A DNA stretch of 64,000 bases from Streptomyces sp. A0642 (GCF_004795105.1 NZ_SSBL01000027.1:1-64000); one strand, 5' to 3'; shown: positions 42,868 to 51,358, counted from the first letter of the stretch. A program made the numbers and translations. The notes: generated by a model from the sequence alone, not told the origin.

Positions 42868-44366
42868 TGGTTCTCTTTCGTGAGGTCATGGCGATCGCCC
42901 CAGATGGACAGCCCGCGGAGCATGAGGGTCTTGACGACGGTGTAGTCGTCGATCAGCCAGCGCGGCGACTCGCGACCGAACCCGGAGTCCTTGACCCCGC
43001 CGAACGGGATGTGGTCCAGGCGGTAGTTCGAAGTGCCGTTGACGATGAGTCCACCCACCTCCAGGCGACGCCAGGCGGTGAAGACGCGGTTGATGTCGTG
43101 GGTGTAGAGGCCGGCCTGGAGCCCGTAGCGGCTGGCGTTGCACTCGCCGATAACGGTGTCGAAGTCGTCGTAGGGCATCACGGCGACGAGCGCTCCGAAC
43201 ACCTCGTGGACGACGACGGACGCGTTCGCAGGCGGCCCGGCGATAATCGTCGGAGTCGCGGTGGCTCCGTCACGCGTACCGCCACGCAAAACCGTGGCGC
43301 CTAGTTCCTTGGCTTCGGCCGACCAGCGGACCACTCGTTCCGCCGCGTCCTCGTCGACCATGGATCCGATGTCGGTCAAGGGATCCATCGGATCACCGAT
43401 GACCAGGGTGTCGACGGCGGCGGCGAAAGCGTCGAGGAAATCGGCATAGCGGCTGCGGTGCACGTAGACGCGCTGGACGGAGATGCAGCTCTGCCCGGAG
43501 TTGCTGTACCCGGTGCGTGCCGCGGTCTTGGCCGCTGCCTCGATGTCGGCGTCCTCGCACACGATGGTGGCGGCGTTGCCGCCGAGTTCGAGGGCCAGTC
43601 GCTTGGCGCCGGCGGCACGTGCGACAGCCGCTCCGGTGGCGGCGCTTCCGGTGAAGCTGATGACGTCGACCTCGGTGGCCGCGCACAGCGCGGCGCCGAC
43701 GTCTCCCCCGCCGTGCAGCAACTGAACCGCTTGATAGGGCATACCACTGTCCAGCAGCAGGGCCACCACGGCGGCCGAGATGGCGGGTGCCTGCGGCGGG
43801 GCCTTCACGAGCGTGGTGTTGCCTGCGGCGAACGAGGCACCGAGCTTGTGGGCCAGCAGGTTCGCGGGAGCGTTGAAGGGCGTGATCGCGAGGGCGATTC
43901 CGGCGGGTGCGCGGTAGGTGAAGGCGCTGTTGCCGACCCCGGTGTCCCAGCCCGCGACCGGCAGGGTCTCGCCGTCGATGCGGCGGGCCTCTGCGGCGCA
44001 GACCTCGAAGGTCGAGGCGACCCGTTCGATCTCGACGCGGCTGTCCTTGACCGGCTTCCCGAGTTCCAGGGCCAGCAATTGGGCGAGTTGGTCACGGTGG
44101 GTCAGTGCGGCCGCGGAGGCACGCTGCAGGATCTCGGCACGTGCCGCCGGGGCGAGCGTGGCGACCTGTGGTGCGTACCGGCGGGCGTCCCTGACGGCCC
44201 GGTCGATTTCGGTGGGCAGAGCGGAAGGCGCCCGGCTGACGACGCGCCGCAGGTAGGGGCCCTGTCGTTCCGAGTCCGGCCCGTCGCCGGCCCACGTGCC
44301 CGCCAGGAACGGCTGTGCGTCGACGACATCCGCATCGGCGACAGATTTGAGGATGACTTCCAGCAT
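42864..44366 (-). CDS. NAD(P)-dependent aldehyde dehydrogenase, 500 aa
   Basis: ALDH superfamily. The cofactor region is AGIALAITPFNAPANLLAHK, VDVISFTGSAATG is the turn after it, and ALELGGNAATIVCEDAD contains the general-base glutamate. The catalytic cysteine lies in YSNSGQSCISVQRVYVH, and VHEVFGALVAVMPYDDFD lies towards the end. The start chosen is the ATG at 44366, preceded by GGAG, although the frame is open to 44453. It is first in the minus-strand operon and probably oxidises the aldehyde made by the ThDP enzyme. It is divergent from the IclR regulator. Confidence 0.9.
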   Translation of the reverse strand: MLEVILKSVADADVVDAQPFLAGTWAGDGPDSERQGPYLRRVVSRAPSALPTEIDRAVRDARRYAPQVATLAPAARAEILQRASAAALTHRDQLAQLLALELGKPVKDSRVEIERVASTFEVCAAEARRIDGETLPVAGWDTGVGNSAFTYRAPAGIALAITPFNAPANLLAHKLGASFAAGNTTLVKAPPQAPAISAAVVALLLDSGMPYQAVQLLHGGGDVGAALCAATEVDVISFTGSAATGAAVARAAGAKRLALELGGNAATIVCEDADIEAAAKTAARTGYSNSGQSCISVQRVYVHRSRYADFLDAFAAAVDTLVIGDPMDPLTDIGSMVDEDAAERVVRWSAEAKELGATVLRGGTRDGATATPTIIAGPPANASVVVHEVFGALVAVMPYDDFDTVIGECNASRYGLQAGLYTHDINRVFTAWRRLEVGGLIVNGTSNYRLDHIPFGGVKDSGFGRESPRWLIDDYTVVKTLMLRGLSIWGDRHDLTKENQ

Positions 44367-44382
44367 CACTTCTCCAGACAAG

Positions 44383-44393
44383 CCATCTAGCGG
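44383..44393. promoter_or_regulatory. Shared CCATCTAGCGG element in aldDH leader
   Basis: This 11-bp string also occurs in the pqqA promoter (51203-51213), and its core CC-N4-AGCGG occurs before the PQQ dehydrogenase. It lies between the -10 and the start of the aldehyde dehydrogenase operon, where a repressor could act. Confidence 0.55.
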
Positions 44394-44424
44394 TTTCCGT
44401 AGACCGCCTTGTGGACTGGCGTGT

Positions 44425-44453
44425 AACGTACGGGCGCCGGTTGGGCTTGGCAA
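44425..44453 (-). promoter_or_regulatory. Putative promoter of aldDH-ThDP-ABC operon
   Basis: On the minus strand, TTGCCA (44453-44448) is followed by 17 bp and TACGTT (44430-44425). This is a good housekeeping-sigma arrangement about 60 bp before the ATG. The same layout recurs before the PQQ dehydrogenase and pqqA. Confidence 0.55.
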
Positions 44454-44577
44454 TAGCCCGGGCGAAAGAAGTTGAATTCTCAGGTTTCGCGCCGAATCGG
44501 TGACACCGGGCGGACCAGGCCGCGTCCTGGTGTATCCCTGACGAGCACTACAACACAGACCTCACGAAGGAGGAACC

Positions 44578-45345
44578 ATGGATTCCGATCAAGGAGCGGG
44601 AGGCGTACGCAGTGTGCGCCGGGCCCTGGACATCCTGTCGCTGCTGACCGAGGACCAGCCCGTCGTCTCTCTCAAAACCATGGTGGAGGCGACCGGCCTG
44701 GCGAAGACCACCGTGGTCAGGCTGGTGCAGACCCTCGAAGGGTATGGGCTGCTCTGGTCCACGGACGCGGGATACACGGCGGGGCCGGGCCTGTGGCGCT
44801 GGGCGCATCTGGCCCACCGAGGCTGGGAATTGCCACAGGAGACGATCAAGCTGCTGCGCGCGCTGGCGGACCGGCGCGGCGAGACGGCGAACGTGATGAT
44901 CCGACGCGACATCCACCGCGTCTGCGTCGCGCAGCAGGAGAGCCCTCAGCCGCTGCGCCATGTGGTGCGCGTGGGCGACGAGCTGCCGCTGTGGGCGGGC
45001 GCCTCGTCCAAGGTACTGCTGGCCGACGCGAGCGACGCGCTGCTGCAACGGATCGCGCTGACCTCGCCGCACGGCAAGCCGCATGTCGAGCGCCTACGCG
45101 AGTGGGCGGATCAGACCAAGCGTCAGGGATACGCGGTGAGTCACGGTGAGCGCGACGTCGGCCTCACCGCCGTGGCGGTGCCGCTCACCACCTCGTCCGG
45201 TGTGGTCGTGGCCTCGCTCTCCCTCAGTGGCCCCAGCGCACGCATCACCCAGGACGCGATCGACGAGTTCACCCAGGACCTGCTGCAGGTGGCCGCGCAG
45301 ATCATGTCGCAAGGATTCGACCACCCTCTGGGTCCGCGGCGCTGA
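44578..45345 (+). CDS. IclR-family transcriptional regulator, 255 aa
   Basis: The N-terminal winged helix includes VRSVRRALDILSLLTEDQP and ATGLAKTTVVRLVQTLEGYG. The C-terminal IclR effector domain includes LWAGASSKVLLADASD and YAVSHGERDVGLTAVAVPL. The ATG has AAGGAGG upstream. It is divergent from the aldDH operon and 53 bp upstream of the CoA-transferase gene. It is the obvious candidate regulator of both, and perhaps of the PQQ genes that share a promoter motif. IclR proteins usually bind aromatic or short organic acids. Confidence 0.9.
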   Translation: MDSDQGAGGVRSVRRALDILSLLTEDQPVVSLKTMVEATGLAKTTVVRLVQTLEGYGLLWSTDAGYTAGPGLWRWAHLAHRGWELPQETIKLLRALADRRGETANVMIRRDIHRVCVAQQESPQPLRHVVRVGDELPLWAGASSKVLLADASDALLQRIALTSPHGKPHVERLREWADQTKRQGYAVSHGERDVGLTAVAVPLTTSSGVVVASLSLSGPSARITQDAIDEFTQDLLQVAAQIMSQGFDHPLGPRR

Positions 45346-45398
45346 CCACCTGCCGGAATGCGTGCCGTCCGACGGCACCGCGTGAGGAGACAACACTT

Positions 45399-46604
45399 AT
45401 GGATGTGCGACCGCTCGACGGCATAAAAGTCCTGGACCTGACGAACGTCCTGGCAGGCCCGTACTGCAGTTACCACCTCATGCTCCTCGGGGCGGAGGTC
45501 ATCAAGATCGAGCGACCTGGGCAAGGCGATCTGGCCCGCAACCTCGGCCCGGACGCCGACCTGAACCGTGCCGGGATCGGGGCTTCCTTCCTGGCCCAGA
45601 ACGCGGGCAAGAAGTCCGTGGAACTCGACCTCAAGGATCCGGCCGACCGCGAGGTCTTCGAGGAGATGCTCGCCGGGGCCGATGTCCTCCTGGAGAATTT
45701 CCGCGCCGGGGTGCTCTCACGGATGGGCTACGACCAGGAACGACTCGACCAGATCAACCCCAGGCTGGTCTGCTGTTCCATATCCGGCTTCGGCCAGAGC
45801 GGTCCGATGAGCGATGCACCGGCGTACGACCAGATCATCCAGGGGCTCTCCGGGATGATGAGCGTCACCGGCACCGCCGACACCGCCCCACTGCGGGTCG
45901 GATTCCCGGTGTGCGACACCACGGGCGGACTGTCCGCAGCCCTTGCGGTCAGCGCCGCGCTGCTGCACCGGGAACGCACGGGCCAGGGCAGCCGGCTGGA
46001 CGTGTCCATGCTGGAGACTTCGCTGTCGGCCATGGGATGGGCCGTCTCGAACTACATGATCAGCGGAGTCCCCCCGGAACCGATGGGGGACCAGAACGCA
46101 ACCGCCGCGCCCTCTGGCACCTTCCGCACGGCGGACGGACCACTGAACATCGCTGCCAACCAGCAGCGCCAGTTCGAGACCCTGTGCCGACTGGTCGGCG
46201 CTCCTGAGCTCCTCACCGATCCCCGCTTCATCGAACGGGAAGGCCGTAAGGCCCATCGCGAGGAACTGAACGCCGCGCTCAACCACGCGCTTTCAGGGCG
46301 TCCGGCCGCAGAGTGGGAACAACTGCTGACCGCAGCCGGAGTGCCCGCGGCCCGTGTCCTCACCGTCCCGCAGGCCCTCTCCCAGCCCCAGTTGCGGCAC
46401 CGGGGGTTCATCGCCGAACTCCGCAGGCCCGACGCCTCGGGCACCAGCCTGCCCGTACTGGGGAGCGGGGTGCTCTTCGACGGAGAGGCGTTCCTGCCCC
46501 GGACACCACCACCGCTGCTGGGTGAGCACAACAACGAACGGGACGAGCTCGCATCCCGCTGGGCCGCCACCGCCAACGCCACGAAGGAGGCGACACGTTC
46601 ATGA
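45399..46604 (+). CDS. CaiB/BaiF-family (class III) CoA-transferase, 401 aa
   Basis: Class III CoA-transferase features are LDGIKVLDLTNVLAGPYCSY, LGAEVIKIERPGQGD, LLENFRAGVLSRMGY and SISGFGQSGPMSDAPAYDQI. The last carries the catalytic aspartate in AYDQ, which forms the aspartyl-CoA anhydride. The family moves CoA between carboxylic acids (formyl, carnitine, succinyl, itaconyl and others). It overlaps the next gene by 4 bp (ATGA), so donor-acid activation and C-C cleavage by the following lyase-like protein are likely linked steps. Confidence 0.9.
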   Translation: MDVRPLDGIKVLDLTNVLAGPYCSYHLMLLGAEVIKIERPGQGDLARNLGPDADLNRAGIGASFLAQNAGKKSVELDLKDPADREVFEEMLAGADVLLENFRAGVLSRMGYDQERLDQINPRLVCCSISGFGQSGPMSDAPAYDQIIQGLSGMMSVTGTADTAPLRVGFPVCDTTGGLSAALAVSAALLHRERTGQGSRLDVSMLETSLSAMGWAVSNYMISGVPPEPMGDQNATAAPSGTFRTADGPLNIAANQQRQFETLCRLVGAPELLTDPRFIEREGRKAHREELNAALNHALSGRPAAEWEQLLTAAGVPAARVLTVPQALSQPQLRHRGFIAELRRPDASGTSLPVLGSGVLFDGEAFLPRTPPPLLGEHNNERDELASRWAATANATKEATRS

Positions 46605-47449
46605 GTGCGTCCACGTCCGCATCCGCCCACGACGAGGCCGCGCAGTGGTGGGCCACTGCCGTCAGCCACATAGAACCCGGTTCCATCGAACTACGGGACC
46701 GGCCCGTGCAGGACCTGATCGGGTCAGTCGGCCTGGTAGACACCCTGTGGCTCCTGCTGCGCGGGGCGCTTCCGTCACCACGCCAGTCCGCGCTACTGGA
46801 GGCGGCCCTCGTGGCGGGTGTGGACCACGGCCCTCAGGCGCCGTCGATCGCGGCCGCGCGCATGGCGGCCACCTGCGGGGTGGGGCTCAACAACGCGATC
46901 GCCACCGGCGTCAACATGCTCGGTGACGTCCATGGCGGAGCAGGCCAGCAGTGCGTGGAGATGCTTGAGGAGATCCGCACCCTTTTTGCGGAGAGCCAGG
47001 ACTGGGACGCGGCCGCCAGCGAGGTCATGGCCCTGCGCCAGGCGCGTTCACGCTACCTTCCGGGCTTCGGCCATCGCTTCCACCCCGTCGACCCCCGCCG
47101 CGATCCACTCCTGAAGCTGACGGAGGAGGCGGTGGCCGCGGGGGTCGTGGCGGGCGACCACCTGCAGGCGGCCCTGGCCGTCGAACGCACCCTGCGGCAC
47201 CGGCGCGCCGGCGCACGTCCGGTGCCGATGAACATCGACGGCGCCACGGCCGTCATCTACGCCGAACTCGGTTTCCCCGCACCGCTCGCCAGGGGCCTGT
47301 TCGTGATCAGCAGGTCGGTGGGCATCCTGGCGCACGCCTGGGAGGAGACCGGGCAGGGCCGACGGAACAAGGGCCCCATCCCTCGCTCCGTCCTGCCCGC
47401 CCGCCTGAACCCCGTCGTTCCGCGACTCGGCAAGGAATCCGCGTCTTGA
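46601..47449 (+). CDS. Citryl-CoA lyase-like citrate synthase family protein, 282 aa
   Basis: A short member of the citrate synthase superfamily. It carries the histidine motifs GVNMLGDVHGGAGQQCVEML and LPGFGHRFHPVDPRRDPLL, and NIDGATAVIYAELGFP near the C-terminus. It lacks the large N-terminal part of true citrate synthases. Its length (282 aa) matches citryl-CoA lyase/CitE-independent lyases described in Hydrogenobacter and many actinobacteria. Coupled to a CoA-transferase, it could cleave a 3-hydroxy-3-carboxyacyl-CoA (citryl- or citramalyl-CoA-like) to acetyl-CoA and a 2-oxoacid. The substrate is inferred only. Confidence 0.75.
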   Translation: MSASTSASAHDEAAQWWATAVSHIEPGSIELRDRPVQDLIGSVGLVDTLWLLLRGALPSPRQSALLEAALVAGVDHGPQAPSIAAARMAATCGVGLNNAIATGVNMLGDVHGGAGQQCVEMLEEIRTLFAESQDWDAAASEVMALRQARSRYLPGFGHRFHPVDPRRDPLLKLTEEAVAAGVVAGDHLQAALAVERTLRHRRAGARPVPMNIDGATAVIYAELGFPAPLARGLFVISRSVGILAHAWEETGQGRRNKGPIPRSVLPARLNPVVPRLGKESAS

Positions 47450-47452
47450 CTC

Positions 47453-47481
47453 TTGTCAGGCCGCTGCCACGTCCTTAACGT
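47453..47481 (+). promoter_or_regulatory. Putative promoter of PQQ dehydrogenase gene
   Basis: TTGTCA (47453-47458), 17 bp, TAACGT (47476-47481). It starts just after the lyase stop codon and lies about 145 bp before the ATG at 47627. Confidence 0.5.
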
Positions 47482-47516
47482 ATGGAAGCGCCTCTCGGCG
47501 ACCACCATGCGGGCCT

Positions 47517-47533
47517 AGCGAACCGCACAGCGG
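47517..47533 (+). promoter_or_regulatory. AGCGAACC-N4-AGCGG element upstream of PQQ dehydrogenase
   Basis: Identical in both conserved blocks (13 of 13 defined bases) to the element at 51197-51213 before pqqA. It lies downstream of the putative -10, suggesting a repressor site shared by apoenzyme and cofactor genes. Confidence 0.55.
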
Positions 47534-47626
47534 ACCAAGATCCGCTTCCCGCCTCTCTCACCCTCGCCGTCCACCGGATCATCAGGCGGATCGGATCCGG
47601 CAGGGTCATGTCACGAAAGAGGGCTC

Positions 47627-49777
47627 ATGGACCGACGCAGTTTTCTTGCCACAGCCGCGGCCGGCACGACCGCGGGCATCGCAGTTCTCAACTCGCCCGC
47701 CCAAGCCACTGAAGCCCGCACGGGAACGCTGGCAACGCCCGTGCCCCGACAGGCGTTCGAGGCGACAGCGAAGAACTTCCCCAAGGCCGGCGGCAACCTG
47801 GCCAACCAGAACTACTCGTCCCTCAAGAAGATCACCCCGCGCAACGTGAAGCAGCTCGGCGGGGCATGGCACATCAACCTGGAGGGCGGCGACACCGGCC
47901 GCGCCCAGCAGTGTGCCGTCGTCGCGCAGGACGGTGTGCTGTACATCGCCACCACGCAGCAGAACATCTTCGCCGTCAACGGGCGTACCGGCGCCGTCAA
48001 GTGGAAGACGAACGTCGGCACCGAGACCACCAACATGCGCGGGGTCGCCCTCGGGGAGGGACTCGCCTTCACCATCTCCGGCGCGAACATCATCTACGCC
48101 CTGGACCAGCGGACCGGCGCGGTCGTGTGGACCAGGGAGATGCTCATCGAGGACCAGGGCGACCCCGGTTGCGACCCCGCCAGCGGTCAGTGCGGCGGCA
48201 GCAAGGGAAGCCTCGCCGGGGCGGTCGTCTACTGGGACGGCATGATCTACGTAGGGACCCAGGGCAGTACCGCCGGCGCCCGAGGACGGGGCTACGCCCT
48301 TGACGCAGCCACCGGTGAAGTCGTGTGGACGTTCTGGGGGACCCCCGGGCCCGGCGAGTTCGGCCATGACACCTGGGAGGGCGACACCTGGAAGACCGGT
48401 GGCGCAGTGTGCTGGATCCACCCGGCCGTCGACCCCGAACTGGGTCTCGTCTACTGGACGTTCGGAAATCCGTACCCCCGCACCGATGGCTCCACCCGCG
48501 GCGGCGACAACCTCTTCGCCAACTGTCTGGTGGCCATCGACGCCAAGACCGGAAAGCGACGCTGGCACTTCCAGTCCGTGCATCACGACATCTGGGACTA
48601 CGACGGCGTCATGTCGCCGGTGCTCGCAGACATCCAGATCGAGGGACGCAGGCGCAAGGTCGTCGTCTACGGCAGCAAGACCGGGATGTACTACATCCTC
48701 GACCGCGCCAGCGGCGACCCGGTGCACGGGATGGAGGAGCGGCCGGTACCTCAGCACGCACTGCAGAAGACCTCACCCACCCAGCCCTTCCCGGGTGGGG
48801 AGCCCTTCGTCGAGACCGAGCCGCGGATCGACAAGGCGACGCGTCCCGTGCCGTTCTACGCCACCGGCGGCGTCTTCGAGGTCCACTGGGACCGCCCCAC
48901 CATCCTGTACCCGGGCGCAGGCGGCGGCGCGGACTGGTCGTCCCCGTCCTTCAGCCACCGCACGGGACTGGTCTACGTGGGCTACGGTCTGATCAACTCC
49001 GCCTACTCCAACACCCACGGCGGCCGGGTCAACACCGCTCGTCCGCTGGGCGAGTACTTCGCCGGCGGGGTCGTGGCCGTCGATCCCCGCACCAACAGGG
49101 TCTCGTGGCGTCAGGAGGGCGACTGGTCGCTCGCCCACGGCAACGGCGTCCTCAGCACAGCGAGCGGCGTGCTCTTCCAGGGGCGTCCCGACGGCGTGCT
49201 GACCGCCCTGGACGACTCCAACGGCGAAGAACTGTGGACCTGGCAGTGCGGCGCGGGTGTCAACACGAGCCCCATGACGTACGAAGTCGACGGCGAGCAG
49301 TACGTGGCCGTGCTGGCCGGCGGAAACGGTCTGCCCTACCCGGACATCCCGCGCGGCGACCACCTGTGGGCGTTCAAGGTCGGCGGCAAGGTCGGGCCCG
49401 CCCCCGCACCCACACCCCCGTCCAAGCGCAACCAGATCCGCACGGCGGCCGTCACGGGCGCGACCGCGGGAAACACCATCACCCTGGGACGCATCTGGGA
49501 CAGCGCGAAGAACGCGCCCGGCGCCACCGAGAGCCTGGTGTCGCAGAACGCCATGTCCCCGCAGCACCTCGCCATCCCCCGGGGGACGACGGTCACGTTC
49601 ACCAACCCGGCGGCCAACAAGTCCGCACACGGAGCGGTCGCCTTCTTCGAGGCCGAGTTCGACACCGGCCTGCTCATGCCGGGCGAGTCGTACAGCTACA
49701 CCTTCAACACCCCCGGCGAGTTCTTCTACAACGACCCGATCTCCCCGCAGAGCACCGGCAAGATCGTCGTCTCCTAG
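47627..49777 (+). CDS. Tat-exported PQQ-dependent dehydrogenase with C-terminal cupredoxin-like domain, 716 aa
   Basis: A twin-arginine signal (DRRSFLATAAAGTTAG, cut near AQA) leads an eight-bladed quinoprotein propeller. The PQQ-DH core reads YWTFGNPYPRTDGSTRGGDN, then LVAIDAKTGKRRWHFQSVHH, then DIWDYDGVM. It supplies the conserved Asn (GDN) and catalytic Asp324, with a second Asp at +2 (D326). The last ~110 residues form a cupredoxin-like fold (PRGTTVTFTNPAANKSAHG, then TGLLMPGESYSYTFNTPGEF). Where blue-copper domains have C-x(n)-H-x(n)-M it reads FYNDPISPQSTG, so only one ligand His remains. It should oxidise an alcohol, sugar or cyclic polyol outside the membrane. Quinate is possible given the downstream operon. 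PQQ enzymes are uncommon in actinobacteria. Confidence 0.85.
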   Translation: MDRRSFLATAAAGTTAGIAVLNSPAQATEARTGTLATPVPRQAFEATAKNFPKAGGNLANQNYSSLKKITPRNVKQLGGAWHINLEGGDTGRAQQCAVVAQDGVLYIATTQQNIFAVNGRTGAVKWKTNVGTETTNMRGVALGEGLAFTISGANIIYALDQRTGAVVWTREMLIEDQGDPGCDPASGQCGGSKGSLAGAVVYWDGMIYVGTQGSTAGARGRGYALDAATGEVVWTFWGTPGPGEFGHDTWEGDTWKTGGAVCWIHPAVDPELGLVYWTFGNPYPRTDGSTRGGDNLFANCLVAIDAKTGKRRWHFQSVHHDIWDYDGVMSPVLADIQIEGRRRKVVVYGSKTGMYYILDRASGDPVHGMEERPVPQHALQKTSPTQPFPGGEPFVETEPRIDKATRPVPFYATGGVFEVHWDRPTILYPGAGGGADWSSPSFSHRTGLVYVGYGLINSAYSNTHGGRVNTARPLGEYFAGGVVAVDPRTNRVSWRQEGDWSLAHGNGVLSTASGVLFQGRPDGVLTALDDSNGEELWTWQCGAGVNTSPMTYEVDGEQYVAVLAGGNGLPYPDIPRGDHLWAFKVGGKVGPAPAPTPPSKRNQIRTAAVTGATAGNTITLGRIWDSAKNAPGATESLVSQNAMSPQHLAIPRGTTVTFTNPAANKSAHGAVAFFEAEFDTGLLMPGESYSYTFNTPGEFFYNDPISPQSTGKIVVS

Positions 49778-50062
49778 CACCCGGCTCCCCGCAGCCGCCC
49801 CTGCCGCCGCGCGGATCGCCCGGGCCGGGGACGACGTCTGCCTGGCCACCGTCGCCATGCCAACGATCGCCCCAGCAGCCCACTGCTCCACGGCGCGCAC
49901 GGCCCGACGGGCCTCCCGCCCCTCACCCCGCCGCCGGGGCGAACGCCTGGTCGGCACTCCGCGTCCCCGCGGCGTGAGCGCTACGCCCTGTCCAGCCACG
50001 CCCCGCCTGTCTCCGGCGTGCCGTTTTCCGGCGCGTCGCCTCCAAGAGAAGGAAACGCATCC
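49778..50062. other. Intergenic region between PQQ dehydrogenase and ThuA-like gene
   Basis: 285 bp without a supported gene, ending in GAAGGAAA before the ATG at 50063. No terminator hairpin is obvious, so the two genes could be cotranscribed. Confidence 0.4.
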
Positions 50063-51055
50063 ATGTCAGGAAGAACGCTCCGAGCGAGAGCCCTGAGCAC
50101 GCGTTCGGCGGTCCTCGCCACCCTGGGAATGGCCGTCGCCATGGTGGTGGCGCTCATCGCCACCGGCACTCTGAGCGTCGCCCACGGACGGATCGGGACC
50201 GGTGCCGAGGAACTGGGCGAACCGGACTACGGCGTCTGCCGCGGTCTCGATCCCGACTGCTACCACGACTGGGGCAACTTCGACCCCGCCAAGGGCTACA
50301 GGATCCTCCTGTACACCCGCACCGCGGGCCCTCGTCACGCGAACCTCGGCCCGGCGCTGGCCACCGGCCTCAACCCGCCACTCACCGACGCGAACGTGGT
50401 CCAGAAGGCCATGATCAAGCTGGGTGAGACCGGGGGCTTCCAGGTCGACTACACGGAGGACGTGGGGCAACTCGCCTCCCCCAACACCCTGTTCAAGTAC
50501 AACGCGGTGGTCTTCTTCTCCACCAGCCGCGACGCGTTGGACGACGCCGCCCAGACCTCCCTGCGGCAGTACATCCGCGGCGGCGGCGGCTTCGTCGGCA
50601 TCCACAACGCCTTCGGCACCGAGTACAACTGGCCCTGGTACGAAGGGCTGCTCGGCAACGCCAACTTCTACGACCACGGCGCTTCCCAGCCGGGAACGGT
50701 GCAGACCGTGGAGCGCAGGGACGTCTCCACCAAGGAACTGCCGGCGCGGTGGAACTTCACGGACGAGTGGTACAACCTGGTGCCCGCCCCCACCAGGGTC
50801 CGGGTGCTCGCCGAGGTCGACGAGAGCACTCTCGCCAAGGGAGTGGCCGGCAACTACAACCACCCCGGACACGGTGACAACCACCCCGTGGCCTGGTGCC
50901 AGTACTACGACGGTGGCAGGTCCTGGGTCACCACCCTGGGCCACGACGCCAAGGAATTCACCACGGACGGTTCCTTCGCCGGCGCCGCCGAGTTCCAGAA
51001 GCTGATCGTGGGCGGCATCCAGTCGGTTTCGGGGATCAAGCCCTTCTGTAAGTAG
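50063..51055 (+). CDS. Secreted or anchored ThuA-like domain protein, 330 aa
   Basis: An N-terminal hydrophobic segment (TLGMAVAMVVALIATGTLSV) acts as signal anchor or signal peptide. A ThuA-like (class I glutamine amidotransferase-like) domain follows: RILLYTRTAGPRHANLG, FKYNAVVFFSTSRDALDDAA, YIRGGGGFVGIHNAFGTEYN and VAWCQYYDGGRSWVTTLGHD. ThuA proteins are linked to trehalose/sugar utilisation and often sit next to PQQ dehydrogenases. Such fusions and neighbours suggest work on the same oxidised carbohydrate. Conserved cysteines (VCRGLDPDCYHDW) may form a disulfide. It lies between the PQQ enzyme and the PQQ biosynthesis operon. Confidence 0.8.
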   Translation: MSGRTLRARALSTRSAVLATLGMAVAMVVALIATGTLSVAHGRIGTGAEELGEPDYGVCRGLDPDCYHDWGNFDPAKGYRILLYTRTAGPRHANLGPALATGLNPPLTDANVVQKAMIKLGETGGFQVDYTEDVGQLASPNTLFKYNAVVFFSTSRDALDDAAQTSLRQYIRGGGGFVGIHNAFGTEYNWPWYEGLLGNANFYDHGASQPGTVQTVERRDVSTKELPARWNFTDEWYNLVPAPTRVRVLAEVDESTLAKGVAGNYNHPGHGDNHPVAWCQYYDGGRSWVTTLGHDAKEFTTDGSFAGAAEFQKLIVGGIQSVSGIKPFCK

Positions 51056-51163
51056 TCCGGGCTTCCGGGCCTCGAACGCGTCGCGGGCAACACGCCCGCA
51101 CGGCGCCGGACCCGCGCCCCGATCCGACGGCCGCAAGCGCGTGGATCTGCCCCATCCCACCTC

Positions 51164-51192
51164 TTGCCACTGCTCCCCACCGTGTCTAGCGT
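51164..51192 (+). promoter_or_regulatory. Putative pqqA operon promoter
   Basis: TTGCCA (51164-51169), 17 bp, TAGCGT (51187-51192), about 165 bp before pqqA. The shared AGCGAACC-N4-AGCGG element (51197-51213) starts 5 bp after the -10. The rest of the 303-bp gap before pqqA holds nothing else I can identify. Confidence 0.55.
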
Positions 51193-51196
51193 AAGA

Positions 51197-51213
51197 AGCG
51201 AACCATCTAGCGG
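51197..51213 (+). promoter_or_regulatory. AGCGAACC-N4-AGCGG element overlapping pqqA start site
   Basis: Contains CCATCTAGCGG, identical over 11 bp to the aldDH leader element, and AGCGAACC plus AGCGG, as in the PQQ dehydrogenase leader. Its position over the expected transcription start suits a repressor. Confidence 0.55.
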
Positions 51214-51358
51214 GACGAAGGAACCGTACAACGGATTCCAAGTGGTCCTGAACTGCCTTTGACGCAAGGATCCACCTACCCTCCGCCGGTGCCCGACACC
51301 TCGCCCCGGCGGCGCCTCGCCCCTCACTGATCTCACCTCATCCGAAGGGATTTCGACC

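Noticed and set aside
48581..48607. Firm assignment of the PQQ dehydrogenase as lanthanide-dependent
   Set aside because: The Asp at +2 is also found in glucose/quinate dehydrogenase relatives, so the motif alone does not decide metal use.
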